Positions 34,969-46,922 of a stretch of DNA of 64,000 nt are shown here, in pieces. The stretch covers positions 776,404 through 840,403 of the forward strand of contig PJRA01000198.1 of the NCBI GenBank assembly GCA_016987375.1, read 5' to 3'. Origin of the DNA: Brachionus koreanus (Eukaryota; Rotifera; Eurotatoria; Ploima; Brachionidae). The notes beneath the pieces are model-generated. The model did not search any database. It was given only the letters and a program-made list of their open reading frames with translations, and had not been told where the DNA came from. Numbering within the stretch: position 1 is the stretch's first letter; each line of letters starts with the position of its first letter. A program made the position numbers and the translations under genes.

Positions 34969-36804
34969 TCATTCAGTGTCAGAAATTTCGTTTTCATTTA
35001 AAATTGTGTTATCATTTTCATAATTTTGTTGTTTATCGCAGTCAAAACAAAAGCTATAAAATGTTTTGCTTCTATTTGAATCTAACTTCTTCGGATTTTG
35101 CCTTGCAATGCCTAAATACCATATTACACTTGTTACATGGGAGCATGCTCCAAAAACTCTTGAACCAGCTTTACAATCACAATACCATTCTTGAATCGGA
35201 TCCATTGATGAGCACGATGAATATCTTATCCATGTATTGTGTATTACTTGAGATGAAAATCTTGACTTTATTTTTACCCTAATAAGTTCTTGTGCTTCTT
35301 CAAAATATTCATACTGGTAATTTCCGCTATCATTCATATGCTCAATAGTATATGACAACGACTGTTTTAATTGATAAACACCGAAAGTTATCGATTTTAT
35401 ATAATCTTCACTTAACTTAGGAAAGCCTAACTCGTCTAAATTCACTATACGAGTTTTAGAAAATCTCTTTGAGTATTTATCAACTTCTTTTTTTAAGTTA
35501 TTGCCTATACAAGTTTTATTTTTAAGTTTCTCAACCATTTGCCTATACATCTCAATTTTCGCCGAATCATTGGTTGAAGCCAAAGCAGGTCTAAACTTGT
35601 TTATTAAAGCACAAATAAACTTAAAATCTTTTTCTAGAGTTCTTATGTCTCGGTTTGAAATAACATTGTAAAAATATTTCCAACGTTTAATTCTTCCATT
35701 GGCAGATTCAACAACCCATCTTATTTTTGTAATCACCCTAGAACTATTTGCATCTTTTGTTGAATGTTGTTTTTTACCCTTTAAATAGCTAGGCATCTTT
35801 GGCTGCAAATTCTTACTAATCATAAAATCCAGACAATCACGAAAACCTCTATCAAACACAAACAAGTCATCAGCCAAAAACCAATTTTCAGCACGATCCA
35901 TTTTTGTGAAAATGTCTTTTGTAATGCTTGCATCATTATTTTTCCCATTTGCAATATATGGCCCAACTGTCTCTATTAGAGTCCCATCACTTCCGCATAT
36001 ATTCATAAATTTTAGAAGGCAACGTTTTTTATGGTCTGAATATGATTGCTTTTGGAAGCTATATGAGGATGACTTTTCTATATAAATGTACGTCGCATCC
36101 CATATTGTTATAGCGTCTTGTTCATTTGCATTTAAAAGTATTTTAGACATTTTGGTAGTATGTTGAGAAATTATTTCATCTCTTGAAAATGCATTGAATC
36201 CAATATGGAGTTGCGTAAAGGTTTCCCATAAAATCTCCCTCACCTGTCTTACTGACCTTTTTATTTGATCATATGACGCTATTGGTAAGAAAGCCGAAAT
36301 TTCTTTTAAAGTAACACCGGTTCGAAGCTTAGTTAGATAGAATCCTAGAGAATTGATTAATGAGACATTTCCAGTAATGTGAGAGCCAGAGATAATTTGA
36401 AAAAGCTCTTCAAAATCATTTTTAGAAAGTCCAGTCAAAATATGACACCTTTTATCATCTATGCTTGCATAATCTAAACAAACTGGGTTAGTGGTTAGGC
36501 TTGGACCTGGATGACTGATAGGATTTTGCTCTTCTATATAATCTTCAATAACTTCTTCATTTGCATTTTCAACAACTCCTTCTAACAAGAGTTCATTATC
36601 GAATTTACACTTGTTAGGGTGAAAGGCAGAAAGCTTCTTATGACAATTACAACAAACAGATTTATACTTTTTCCATTCAATACCTAATGATAACAATGCC
36701 ACTTTTAACCATGCTGATGTGATTCCGACTTTGTTTTTCTTAAGCTTTTCAGTCGAATCAAGCCTAATAAGACAATAAGCACAATTACGATGAAGGTTAC
36801 TCAT
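34969..36804 (-). mobile_element. Intact DDE transposase gene with C-terminal SWIM zinc finger
   Basis: A single-exon ORF of 611 residues. The N-terminus is a Cys-rich zinc-binding region (CAYC at 8-11, CCNC at 51-54). The catalytic part fits the DDE_Tnp_4 type: Asp236 in IWDATYIYIEKS, Asp318 in FVFDRGFRDC and Glu366 in RWVVESANGRIKRW. A SWIM finger follows near 540-560 (WYCDCKAG...CSHV), of the CxCxnCxH form. The combination recalls ISL2EU or Harbinger-related animal transposons. The frame is uninterrupted, so the element may be autonomous. It lies in the 2061-bp loop between the two palindrome arms; the inner parts of the arms (about 34500-34914 and 36976-37390) may be its long terminal inverted repeats. 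Confidence 0.85.
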
Positions 36805-36975
36805 TTTATGTTTTTTTTTAAAATGGTTATTATGAAAAATTGTAAATATTAAAAGTTGTATGTGTAAAACTTTTAAGCATGGTAAAGGACTGAGAAAATA
36901 AAATGAATTATAACATAATTCACATTTTGTGTGACCTTTACGGTAGAAAAAAGTTTAAAAAAATGACGTGGGGGT

Positions 36976-38683
36976 TTTTTTATTTGACTTTTCTTTATAT
37001 TAAACTAATAGTTAAACTAAACCTTTATAAGAAATTTAAGTTGACCAAGAAGAGTTTCAATGCAGGATATGATTTTTTAGTATGTTTTAGACATTGAGCA
37101 ATCCGAAAAAAAAAAATTTTTTTTTTATGGGGTGTCATTTGACATGGGGGTACCCGAGGGGTCCAAAGTCAGGCATAGCAAATTTTAGGTTTTTCAGGGA
37201 AAATTAATTTTTCAAGAAATTTTCCTAAGTTCATTTTATAATTTTTAGATTTATCTTTCTGTTCTGAACATTTTGGTATATAATTTAAGGAAAATCGATA
37301 AAGTATGGCCGAGATATGACCTAAAACCCTAAAACACCCTTAAAAACTTCCAAGAGCTGTAATTCATAAACTAATAATCCAGGAATCAAATTATTCATAT
37401 ATTTAGAATCAGCTCGTCAAGATCTACAAGAATCACTATAGAAAAGTTAAAAAATTTGAAAAGTCCGATTTCTGACCTGATTGCCCCATATCCTTTTGAT
37501 AAATTCTCGCATGAATGTACTCACCACCTGCATCAATCTAAAGTTTACAAATTTAGAATTTTCTCAAGCAAGTATTTCCTTACTTTTACAAAATAATTCG
37601 TGCCTGATACCATCTGAGATTTAAAAGATATTGCTCTTAAATGAGGGTATTCTTTACCAGAATGCTGAGCAATGTTTTGGGCTAACTATTAAATATTTAG
37701 ATATCGTAAGAAATAGTTTTCTAAAAAGTTACTTCATCGACTAATGCTTGAACTGTTTCGTCAGCATCTTTTTCAGAACTTGTTCCTCCGCATATTAACA
37801 TAGAACTTGAATCAAGTATTTGTTCAGCCATTTTTTAATGTAGTAAAAAAAAATCTAGACAATTTTGCTTACAAATTAAATCTAAAATGTTTTCTTCTAT
37901 AATTTTTGGAAACAAACACAATTATTTAGAAAATATAAATAAATTTGAAAAAATAATTGTTCACCTCTAATTACCTTTTTATTAAAATCATATTCAAACA
38001 TTTTAGAAGAGAAAATTATTCTAGAAATAATTTTATTTAAATAATTAAAGCCTCGAGTTATTTTGTCAACCATCAAAAAAAACCATTTACTACATAAATT
38101 TTAAATATTTTTCAAAATTAACTCAAATTAACTTCATAAAAATTGATAATCCATATTACACCAATGTGTGTCATATCTGTCACAAAATAGCTCTACATTA
38201 ACAATTGAACATGAGAATTTGTCAATAAACATATCTTTAATTTCATGTATTCTATATTGAATAGTGTTCAAACCAGTCTCGTCATGGACTAATGATTCTT
38301 TTTTCTGCTTCAAAAAACGTTTCTTGTCTCTTTTTCTCTTGTTTTCATCATGGTTATTCAAGAATGTATATTTGTTACCAGTGGTAAAATCTTTTAAATC
38401 CGGTCTTTGTACAGTAATATTTGCTTTTCGAAGCCTTATATAAAATTCATCATCTTCTCTTCCCCAACCCCAGTATCTATTACTCATCCCATTTGTAAGA
38501 ATAAAATCTTCTTTATTAATAATCAATATGCCTCCAATAAAAGTAGAATAGTTGTACTCAGGATGTAAGCCTGGACTGCTAACATGAAACGGACCTACGG
38601 ATGGATATGAATAGTCAAGTTTTTCATTCAAAGGAAGCAGATCTACATCGTGCATTGCCATGTAATCACACTCTTTCATAGAA
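36976..38683 (-). repeat. Right arm of the 1.7-kb inverted repeat
   Basis: This is the reverse complement of 33207-34914. The inner end breaks at the difference between a 6-A and a 7-A run; the outer end breaks at B4GALT7 codon 141. It carries a complete second cystatin gene and a 5'-truncated B4GALT7. See the left arm for how the match was checked. Confidence 0.93.
37395..37831 (-). CDS. Second copy of the stefin-type cystatin gene, inverted
   Basis: All four exons, splice sites and the stop codon of the cystatin at 34059-34495 recur here on the minus strand (37831-37733, 37685-37584, 37537-37477, 37435-37395). The predicted protein is the same 100 residues. The 5' flank is also duplicated through the B4GALT7 3' part, so a promoter lying in that interval would be copied too. 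Whether the gene exists twice in the animal depends on whether the palindrome is real. Confidence 0.8.
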
Positions 38684-38781
38684 GTCCGATTTCTGACCTG
38701 ATTGCCCCATATCCTTACCATGTAATGGTGGTACAATTGAACTTCATGGTATTCAAAGTGCCAAGGAAAGACACGATCCAA
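38134..38781 (-). pseudogene. 5'-truncated, inverted B4GALT7 copy fused to foreign sequence
   Basis: Codons 141 to the stop of B4GALT7 are repeated intact on the minus strand. Upstream, the frame continues through a 35-bp piece that copies the cystatin exon 3/intron 3 boundary (38682-38716) and then into unrelated sequence reading DRVFPWHFEYHEVQLYHHYM, giving a chimeric ORF of 215 codons. It lacks the transmembrane anchor and the first catalytic strand, so it cannot make a normal enzyme. Confidence 0.85.
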
Positions 38782-38785
38782 TTGA
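38717..38785 (-). other. Exon-like fragment bordering the palindrome
   Basis: On the minus strand TTTAAAAG precedes an open stretch reading IQLDRVFPWHFEYHEVQLYH and ending ATG|GTAAGG, a strong donor. It looks like a genuine internal exon of another gene, cut off by the rearrangement. I do not recognise the protein. Confidence 0.4.
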
Positions 38786-40456
38786 ATACTTTTAAAGATA
38801 TTAGTAATAAATTAGTTAGTTAATAATATATAATTATTAATTATATTCGAACTAGACCTAAGTTTTAATCTAGAAGAATAAAAATTAGTTTTTTTTGCTG
38901 TATAATTCTATTCATCCAAAAAAATTGTAACAAAATTTCTCTTTTTCATTTTAGAAATTATGATTTCACAGAATCAACTTAAATTTGAATTAACCAAATC
39001 AATATTTTTACAAGTTTATAAAAAACATTTATTATTTTAAATTAAAACTTTTGCCTTCCTATATTTTTGTTTACATTTACAAGTATATTTTAACATAGGC
39101 GAGGTAGTATTGCATGAAGGAAAATTGTGTGCTGTTTTATCAAACTGCAAAATAGGAAAATTGAAACAGAGTTTCAAAATTTTGAGGGTTTTGAGTATGA
39201 TATTGATGAAAAATGAAGTTTTCTATTTCTGGGATGTTAAATTTAATAATAAAATTTCCTGGTATCCCAGCTAAGTACATTAGGTTAACTTGAACGTCTT
39301 TTTTGAGATATTAACACTGATTAAGTCTAATTTAAAAACATTAAAATTCGAAAACTAAATCTTGAAAACATTTCATTTGTAAAAGAATTTATTTTAAAAT
39401 GTTTATTATTAAAAATACACTAGTTACCCGAATTTATCCGGGACCCAAAGTACTAAGGCAGCAATGATAAGTATTTTTAATTTCATTGCTTTTGAGCTTT
39501 ACAGATCGAAAAAAGCTCTAAAATGGCCAAAGTTATGTTACTTGGAAGCAAATCATTTTCTGCAGAATGCAAAATTTTGACTTGACTTTGACTTTAGATC
39601 AATTCTGAGTCTGTGGCTGATTGTGTTGAGTATGGCTTATTTTATTTTAGGTTTATTGTTATAAAAAAAAGTTAGTAGAAAATTCCTACTAATCATCATT
39701 CATTCTCTCATTCTATTTTCCTTCAACAAGAAAATATTATTATCAAAAAATAGTAGTAGAAGTAAGAGTAAACTGCAGTTTAGGGTTCACCTAAACCAGC
39801 GCGAGTCGTTGCTTTCATTTAAAATACCTTCTTTGTCAATTCTTGATTTAAAACTGTTACACCGACATCGCCAATATTACATGGTCTGACAATCTATTCC
39901 AAATTGATACCACTCTATTAGTAAGAAAATTATATCAGAATGTTTTTCACAGTACAAGTTTTATACCAATGCAAAAAATTTATTATTTTTACCCTTTTTT
40001 TTGTTTAAAAATTTAATTAAATTTCACTAAGTTAAAAAAATAAAATATTTTTGCAAATTAAAACTACGATTTAAATAAAATTATTTTTTTTAGATCATAA
40101 AGTATCAATAAAAGTATTTTCAAGTCACTTTAATTTTCTTAAATTATTTTGAAATAAATTTTTTTAATATGTAAAATTATATTTTTTATTTTATTTAATT
40201 TTAAAATTTGAATTTGAAATTTCGAAATCAATCAAATAAAAAAAAAGAAAAAAATCTGTAAAAAAAATTAGATTGAGAAATATTGAATATAAATAGTTTG
40301 ATTTTAAGACAAAAAATTTGTCATTTCTGTGTATATATTCTTTAATTCGTTTATTGGTACGTTAAGGCGAAAAAATTTGAAAAATAGATTCTATCAAAAA
40401 ATATTTTTAAAAAAATAATTTATCAAGTGACACTAGCTGGTTTTAACACCAACGAA
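38786..40456. other. Intergenic, no gene seen
   Basis: About 1.7 kb of AT-rich sequence upstream of shugoshin. A short GACTTGACTTTGACTTTAG repeat-family motif lies near 39590. No other feature is supported. Confidence 0.45.
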
Positions 40457-42671
40457 ATGTCCGACAAAATCCCACCCGTACCGACAGGCAAACACGTCTC
40501 GTCAGCCAAAAAAGAATCGCTTAGCAACTTACGTAGATCAAGCTCGGCCAATCAATTGACGAATGGAAATCAATCAGAAGCAAGTCTGAGCGAAAAAAAT
40601 CGTATTCTAGTCACGGAAGTTGATCGCCTTAAGTGTCTTGTGCATGAGAAACAAAATCGCATAAGTGAACTCGACGACGAAAACTATCAGTTCAGAGACT
40701 ACATAAATCGATTAGAGCAACAAGCTTCACGTCTCAAAGAAAGCTACAACGAGCTCGAGGCAAAGCATGCTCAACTAGAGTATGACCAGCAAAAACTTCA
40801 AACAGACTACAATCAATTGATCGAGAATCAGGCTAACACATCAGTTGAAACCGACGAGCAAATTTTAGGAGTACAAAAATTCTTCAAATATGTACAACGA
40901 ATCGCTTCTGATGTAAATAAAATGATGCAGTATAAAAAATACTTGAATTCATCAAGCTTAAATTTGCCCTCAAGACCTTCAATTTTGTCTAATTCGCTAA
41001 TGAATTCCAGCTTGTCAAATTCGTTCCGACAATCTGGTCGCTCCAATCGTCGCTCAAGTCTTCTTATCCATGACCAGAACGTCAGACGTTCCAGAGAAGA
41101 ACCAATGCCATTGACCTTGACCTCAACTATAGAGCGCGAAGAATCATTTGAAAAAAGTTCTGCTCCAGACCAAACACAAGAGAATGAGGAAGAAGAAGAA
41201 GAAGAAAGTTCGATGAATGAAGAAAATGAAGAAGTTCAAGATTCTCAGATTATTTTGGACACTCAACCAGCTGAAACTGGCTTACAAGCTATTGAAGAAG
41301 AGTCTGAATGCGATCAAGAAGAGACCAAGAGAGAAGAAAAAGAAGAGCTAATTGACGATGATGAAGAAGAAAGTGAAGAAGATGATGAAGAAAAAGAAAT
41401 GGAAGAGGAAGAGGAAGAAGAAATGGAAGAAGTAGAAGAAACTGTCGAGGAGACTGAAGAAATAGAGGAAACTGTTCAATCTAGCGATGAAGATGAAGAA
41501 GAAGAAGAAAACGATGAAGAGATAGAAGAAAGAGAAGAAACTGTAAATGAAATGACTAAAAATTATACATATCTAATAAATGAAACGCATCATGCAAATA
41601 AAACATTTGATGTAGCCGTCAAGACGCCAGAGCCGATTAAAAAATCGGTCAAATTTGAATGCAACTTTGATGAGTCAATAGACCATACTAAATTTGCCAA
41701 GACTCCCTTCAGACAACAAACAAAGCCAACAATAGACCATGAAGAGTCGATTTTAGAAGAAACTGCCAAAAAGAAAAAATCAATTCTCAAAGTAAGGACT
41801 AGTGATCCAGAAGCTGTGCCAAATAAGAGAGACTCGCACAAACCAAACGATCTCATTGACAAGGAAATAGGCCAAAAATCAATTTTTAAGACTAAAAAAA
41901 ATACACCATCCAAAAATACAAATGAAGTAAACAAATATTTGGAAGATTTGGTCGATGAAGCTGCTCAAAATGACAAAGAAAACTCGAAAAAACCAAATAA
42001 AGTAAAGAATACACCAAGGGCAAAAAGTGCTAAAAAAATTGTCATGTCTAGTGATACTGATAATTCAAGTGATGACGACTTTGTGCCATCTAAAAATAAA
42101 AATCAAAAGATTAAAACTAAAGTGTCCAAAGCCGGCTTGCCGCCATTGCCTGCAAAAAAACCAAAACGTCCTATAGAATCTGTTTACGAAAGCAAACAAG
42201 TTTTGAAGCAAACCCAAAATTTGTGTGTTAAAGTAAATAGTTGTTTGTCAATTTCAGATCAGTCCAAAGAGCTAAATGAACTTGACAATTCGTCGAATAA
42301 TAGGTCTCCAACAATTAATAATCTTCTATCGAAAAAACTGAGACTTTCGCCCGATTCGGAAGATTCAAATGACACTAGTCAACCTATAATGGGGTAGGAT
42401 TTTATTCTATTTTTTAAATTTGAAATATTTATTTGTCATTTTAGGGAGACTAACTCGGCTCGGAGAGCACGCAAGGCTGTCAGTTATAAGGAATTACCAT
42501 TAAATACGTAATTTTAAGCATTTTTTTTTTAAATTTTTTTCAGCTTTAAAAAATTTAATTTTAAGTAAAATTCGTCGAGACAAAGATAACCGTGTGTGTA
42601 TCAAAAAGATTACTTGCAAAATTTCCAATCCAAATGAAGATTTGGTCAAATACTCAAAGGATAATCATTAA
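40457..42671 (+). CDS. Shugoshin (centromeric cohesin protector)
   Basis: Three exons (40457-42393, 42445-42507, 42566-42671) join in phase into 701 residues. A coiled coil at about residues 45-130 (LVTEVDRLKCLVHEKQNRIS) corresponds to the PP2A-binding coil of shugoshins. A long Glu/Asp-rich stretch follows (about 235-370), then Lys/Ser-rich sequence. The C-terminus, assembled only by splicing, reads ARRARKAVSYKELPLNTKIRRDK, which fits the shugoshin basic motif that binds centromeric chromatin. The protein recruits PP2A to keep cohesin from early loss. The upstream open frame begins with GTG at 40427; the first in-frame ATG is 40457 and is taken as the start. In vertebrates two paralogues exist, so SGO1 or SGO2 is not assigned. 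Confidence 0.85.
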
Positions 42672-43129
42672 GTTTGATTTTTGAATTGTTCTATTAAAAT
42701 ACTCAATTTTGAAAAATATTGTAAATTTTTTTTTAATTACAAAAATATACAAAAAATTTATTAATAAAATTATTAATAGGTTTGATTTTTTTTTAAATAT
42801 TTTTAAATATTAATTTTATGATGCTAATAAAATATGGCCAATATTTTGCCATTTTAATTTGATCTAATCAAAATCTTGGTCTAGAATTCTAGAATTTTAA
42901 TTGAAGATTTTACACCTTAGTTGACTTAAAAGATTTTAGAAAAGTCTTATAAAATAAACAGAAAAATTTAAGATAGATAAACTTTGGCTCTATTGCTTTA
43001 TGTGATCAAGAAATAATTAAATATGATCACATTGATAAAGTTCTTCATAGGCAAAACTTGAATTTTAATTGAATAAATGGTCAGCTTCTAAAATGGATTG
43101 GGAACATACAACGAGTTTGAGATAATGAC
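42672..43129. other. Intergenic, no gene seen
   Basis: AT-rich 3' flank of shugoshin running into decayed retrotransposon sequence. Nothing else is recognised. Confidence 0.4.
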
Positions 43130-44150
43130 GCGTCCAATTTGGAAATAGTACCACAAGGGTTCCCTCTTGGTCCAATCATATTTATAATTTATTAACAATC
43201 ATCTCAAAAATAAAATATCATTCATTTTCTAGACGAGATAAGGAGGAAAAAATTTGATTATTTAAAATCGATCAAACAATGTACTGTTAGCAGCTTTTCA
43301 TTAGCAGAAATTTAATCGAATACTGGGTCAAATAAGAAATTTTTTAAAGAATCTTAGCCGAAAACTTTTAAGACTTCTCTTTAGATCAGTTGTCAGACCT
43401 CATCCAGAGTATGCATTTGGAACCTGAAATCTGTATTAAGGCAATGTGAAATCTTAGTTCAAAAATTACAGCACATAAAGGAAAAACTGTTTAATTTTTT
43501 TTCTAGTTGTGCAAAAATGGTTTTGTAAATAGTACAATGTTGTACAAGTTTGTACAAACGAATTCTAAGCTCTTCAAAAACTGTGCAATTTAGTGCAAAT
43601 TTTTTTTATAATGTTTTTTTAATTATGTGCATTTTACAGATAAATGAAGAGTATTTGCAGAATTTAGAATTCGTTTGTACACAATTGTACACCATTGTAC
43701 TGTTTACAGGACCATTTTTGCACAACTAGAAAAATAATTAAATAGTTTTTTCTTTTTGTACTAAGATTTCACATTGCCTGTATTAAAAAAGCAGACATTA
43801 AAATCATTGAAAGATCGATTATACTAGAACAAAGTCTTATATAGACAGATTCAAACACTTATTGTGCTTGTTTAAAGGTAGACTTAATTCTAGTACAATT
43901 TATGATTTAAATGGGTTTAAAAAAGTATCGTTAACAAATTGTATCAAATTTTCCTTGAAGTGCAAAAAACCTAAGAAGATTACGTGACCAAAAACTGGTC
44001 CGTTATATAAATATCAGAGGATCATTTAAATATAATTTGTCAACAAACTGCAATGAAAAACCAAAGAACAGTTTATCAATGAGTGTTGAATTAATGCGTA
44101 AACAATAAATAGTTATAAAGCGGTCATTAACAAAAAAGTATTTAGAATGG
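43130..44150 (+). pseudogene. Decayed non-LTR reverse transcriptase, split by a MITE
   Basis: Near 43148 the + strand reads VPQGFPLGPIIFIIY, the RT motif VPQGSxLGP, and near 43390 RPHPEYAFGTWN-like sequence (with stops), matching the VRPHLEYASxVW segment of CR1/Jockey-type elements. After the inserted MITE (43440-43778) the homology continues with KKADIKIIERS. Stops and frameshifts are frequent, so this is an old copy. Confidence 0.65.
43440..43778. mobile_element. Fold-back MITE (339 bp) with 8-bp target duplication
   Basis: The ends are a perfect 19-bp inverted repeat GGCAATGTGAAATCTTAGT, and imperfect pairing continues for over 100 bp inward on each side (for example TTCTAGTTGTGCAAAAATGG and its partner). 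The 8-bp sequence TGTATTAA occurs directly on both sides (43432-43439 and 43779-43786). There is no coding capacity. Eight-bp duplications fit hAT or P-type elements; the family is not assigned. It lies within older RT sequence, so it is younger than that copy. Confidence 0.85.
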
Positions 44151-44355
44151 TGAGTCTTACTTGGTAACTTGGAAATACTTCTTATTGAAAAAAAAATACT
44201 TTGAAAAAATAATTAAATGAATCAAGAATGCATTAAAGTCATATGAAGTAATCTAATTATGAAAAAAAGAAACTGAAGGAGGAAAAAAAATTAAAATTGT
44301 ATGCAATCTGTGTGTTCAATATTCATAAGATTAGATTTATATTAGATCTTTATCA

Positions 44356-44407
44356 ACTTGGAAATGACGCTCTATCTATATAATTGAATAGACCGTCATT
44401 TCCAAGT
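44356..44407. repeat. 52-bp hairpin with 14-bp perfect arms
   Basis: ACTTGGAAATGACG at 44356-44369 pairs exactly with CGTCATTTCCAAGT at 44394-44407 around a short AT-rich loop. It may be the fused ends of a small transposon. It directly precedes the next RT fragment. Confidence 0.6.
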
Positions 44408-44570
44408 AAGAGTCAACAGCGCTATCTCGTCAACTCGAAAAATAACTTGCCGAGTCCCACAAGGGAGCTGTCTTTCTCCAATTCTTTTTATCATTTAATT
44501 TAGCCAAATCTGCAAATACATAACACTCTCAGTAAATCATGCTCTCTTCACAGATGACCTATAAGAAATC
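44408..44570 (+). pseudogene. Second decayed reverse transcriptase fragment, different family
   Basis: The + strand reads RVNSAISSTRKITCRVPQGS, then LSPILFII and, after a stop, FTDDL, which is the VPQGSxLSPxLF to FADD stretch of a non-LTR RT. The VPQGS-CLSP form differs from the VPQGF-PLGP copy at 43148, so two LINE families are represented. Confidence 0.65.
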
Positions 44571-46922
44571 AAATCAGAAAATTTACAAAATTTTAATTTA
44601 ATTTATGATCTAAAGAATGCAAGCTGAAAAGTAGGTTTACGTCTTGGTCATTTAAATTAGTTAAATTAACTGTTAAACTAATGCAATAGACCAAACAAAA
44701 TATAGTTTCATTGTTTTTTTAAAGAAAAAGAAAAAAGAGTTAGTTTTAAATTAAAATCAATCAAAAAATTTAAAATGCCAATTTAAGGACCACAATTTAT
44801 GGAATTAGAGCTTCTAATCCAGGTTTGTTAACTTGTGTAATAATAAAAATATCAAAGCTAAACAATTTAAATGAAAAAAAAAAACTTAAAAATAATTTTT
44901 ATTTTTAATTGTATTTCTTTTAAAATTTTTAGCTAAAACAAATACTTATTATTCAGTTGGTCCAATCATTCTAATTAACTAGGTATTTGTGTATGTCGAA
45001 AAATAAGATTTAATTTTATATTATTTTAGAGAAAAAAAAATTCAGAAAAAGTTTATTAGCTTTAATATTTAAATTTGATAGACTTTTTAGGCTTTTGAAA
45101 CGTTTTCATTTAATAAAATTTTTTCATAAAATACTACCTAAGCTAAATTCGTATTTTAGTTAAAAAAAAAACAACTATTAAAACTATTTTAATTTTAGAA
45201 ATTTAAAACTATCATTTACTTAAAAATTTTTTATTTTTTTTGTATAAAATAGGCAACTTTGTCCTATTTTCTTTAAATTTACATACATTCAAAAAAAGAA
45301 ATCTATAAATTTTAATCTTTTAAATTAAGTCGGATTTAAAGCTAGCTAAAAGTTAATTGCACTTATCTTCAAGATTATATTTGTTCTTTTAAGAAATCTA
45401 GATTTAAAATTTAAAAAATAATTATTTATTTTAGTTTTAAGTTCACTTCAAACTTCTTAAAATTTGGACAATTAGTTAAAATTTCAAATAAACTATGCTA
45501 TCGTCCAATGTGTCAGTGTGAATGAATTAAAAACAAAAAATCATCCTAAGCAATTAATTTTGTTTAGAAATATTTTCGCCAACAAAATTCACAAAATACT
45601 TCAATAACTGTTTATATATTTACTTCCATTTTTTTAATGCACAGTTTCTTAGATAACTTTATGAGTACGGAATGAAAATTTTTTAACCTTTCTCAAATAT
45701 TCTCAAATCAAGTCCTGCTTGATAATGTACTGAAACTGAAAAATAAAATTAAAATTTTTAAAGAAAAATAAAGGAAATTTTTTGACTGTTCAAAATCGTT
45801 TTTTTTTAAATTCATAATAAAGTTTTACCACAGTGTAAAAAATTAAGAGAAAAATGCTTCGAACTAGAAACTAATTAAAAATTTCTATTCAACAAAAATT
45901 AAAAAATATTGAACCAAGAAAACATTTATTTTTTAAGGTTTCTTTTATATTTAAATCAAATATTTTTCAACGGCTTCAAAAACTATTTATCTTAAAATAT
46001 ATTTTTTCTTTTTAGAAGCACTTGAAAATTTTTTAAAAGACTAAATTAGAATAAAAAAACTCTAAAATAAAAAAGAATTAGCATGTCAGGATAATTTTTT
46101 CAAGTTAACAGGTTCCTGAATTGATTAACAACTCTTCTAGATTTGATTAAAGACTCTCTAGGCAGAAAAATCAATTCGGAAACACTAATTATTGGCGTAA
46201 CAAATTCCTTTGCAAATAAACAAATACCGATAAGAATTCTAAAACGAAAGCTCTTAATTTTATTTTACAAAAATATCAATTAAATTTAATAAACACTTTT
46301 ATTTATTTATTGAACAAATAAAATATGAAAAAAAAAAAAGCTTAGCAACCATCAATCAAATTTTTGAGGAATATAACTCTTTAATTTCTGACGTTTAAAA
46401 GTAACTAAAAAAAAATTAAATTTTTTTAAATGTCAGGCATAGTTGGCAAAGAGAAATTGTGGCTATTGTTAATCAAATACTAGACTCATTGTCCGTGTCC
46501 AATTTTTCTTAATTCATATTCAAATATGCTGCTAATACTAGCTATTTGCTCATGTAAACAATTAGAAGGATTTAAATTTTTATTTTCCATCTTTTCACCA
46601 CCAAATTAAAATTGTATCTAAGCAACCCTTGTTTTGTTCTTGTTGAAAGCTAAACTGATAAACCATTTTCTGCCAACAAAAGACCAAAAATCATTTGGTA
46701 CTAGCTAAGAATAGGCTTAGTTAAATGCATCTTAAGCGACTAATTTTACGTCTAAAGGTAAATTGATTTTTTTGTTTTAAATTTTGAACGCAGCACTTTC
46801 GTGTTTTCTTTATTTGTTTTTGTGCTCAAGTCAATCAAAATTTTAATGAAATCTAACAACATAAAAAAAAGAAAAAAAAAGTGACTAGTTAAAATTTCAG
46901 CAAAGATTTAGATAGATAGAAA
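44571..46922. other. Intergenic, no gene seen
   Basis: About 2.3 kb of AT-rich sequence with no supported ORF or recognised repeat. Its right end must hold the promoter of the gene at 46923. Confidence 0.4.

Noticed and set aside
40427..40456. Shugoshin start 30 bp upstream at 40427
   Set aside because: The codon there is GTG, not ATG. In a nuclear animal gene the first in-frame ATG at 40457 is far more likely.
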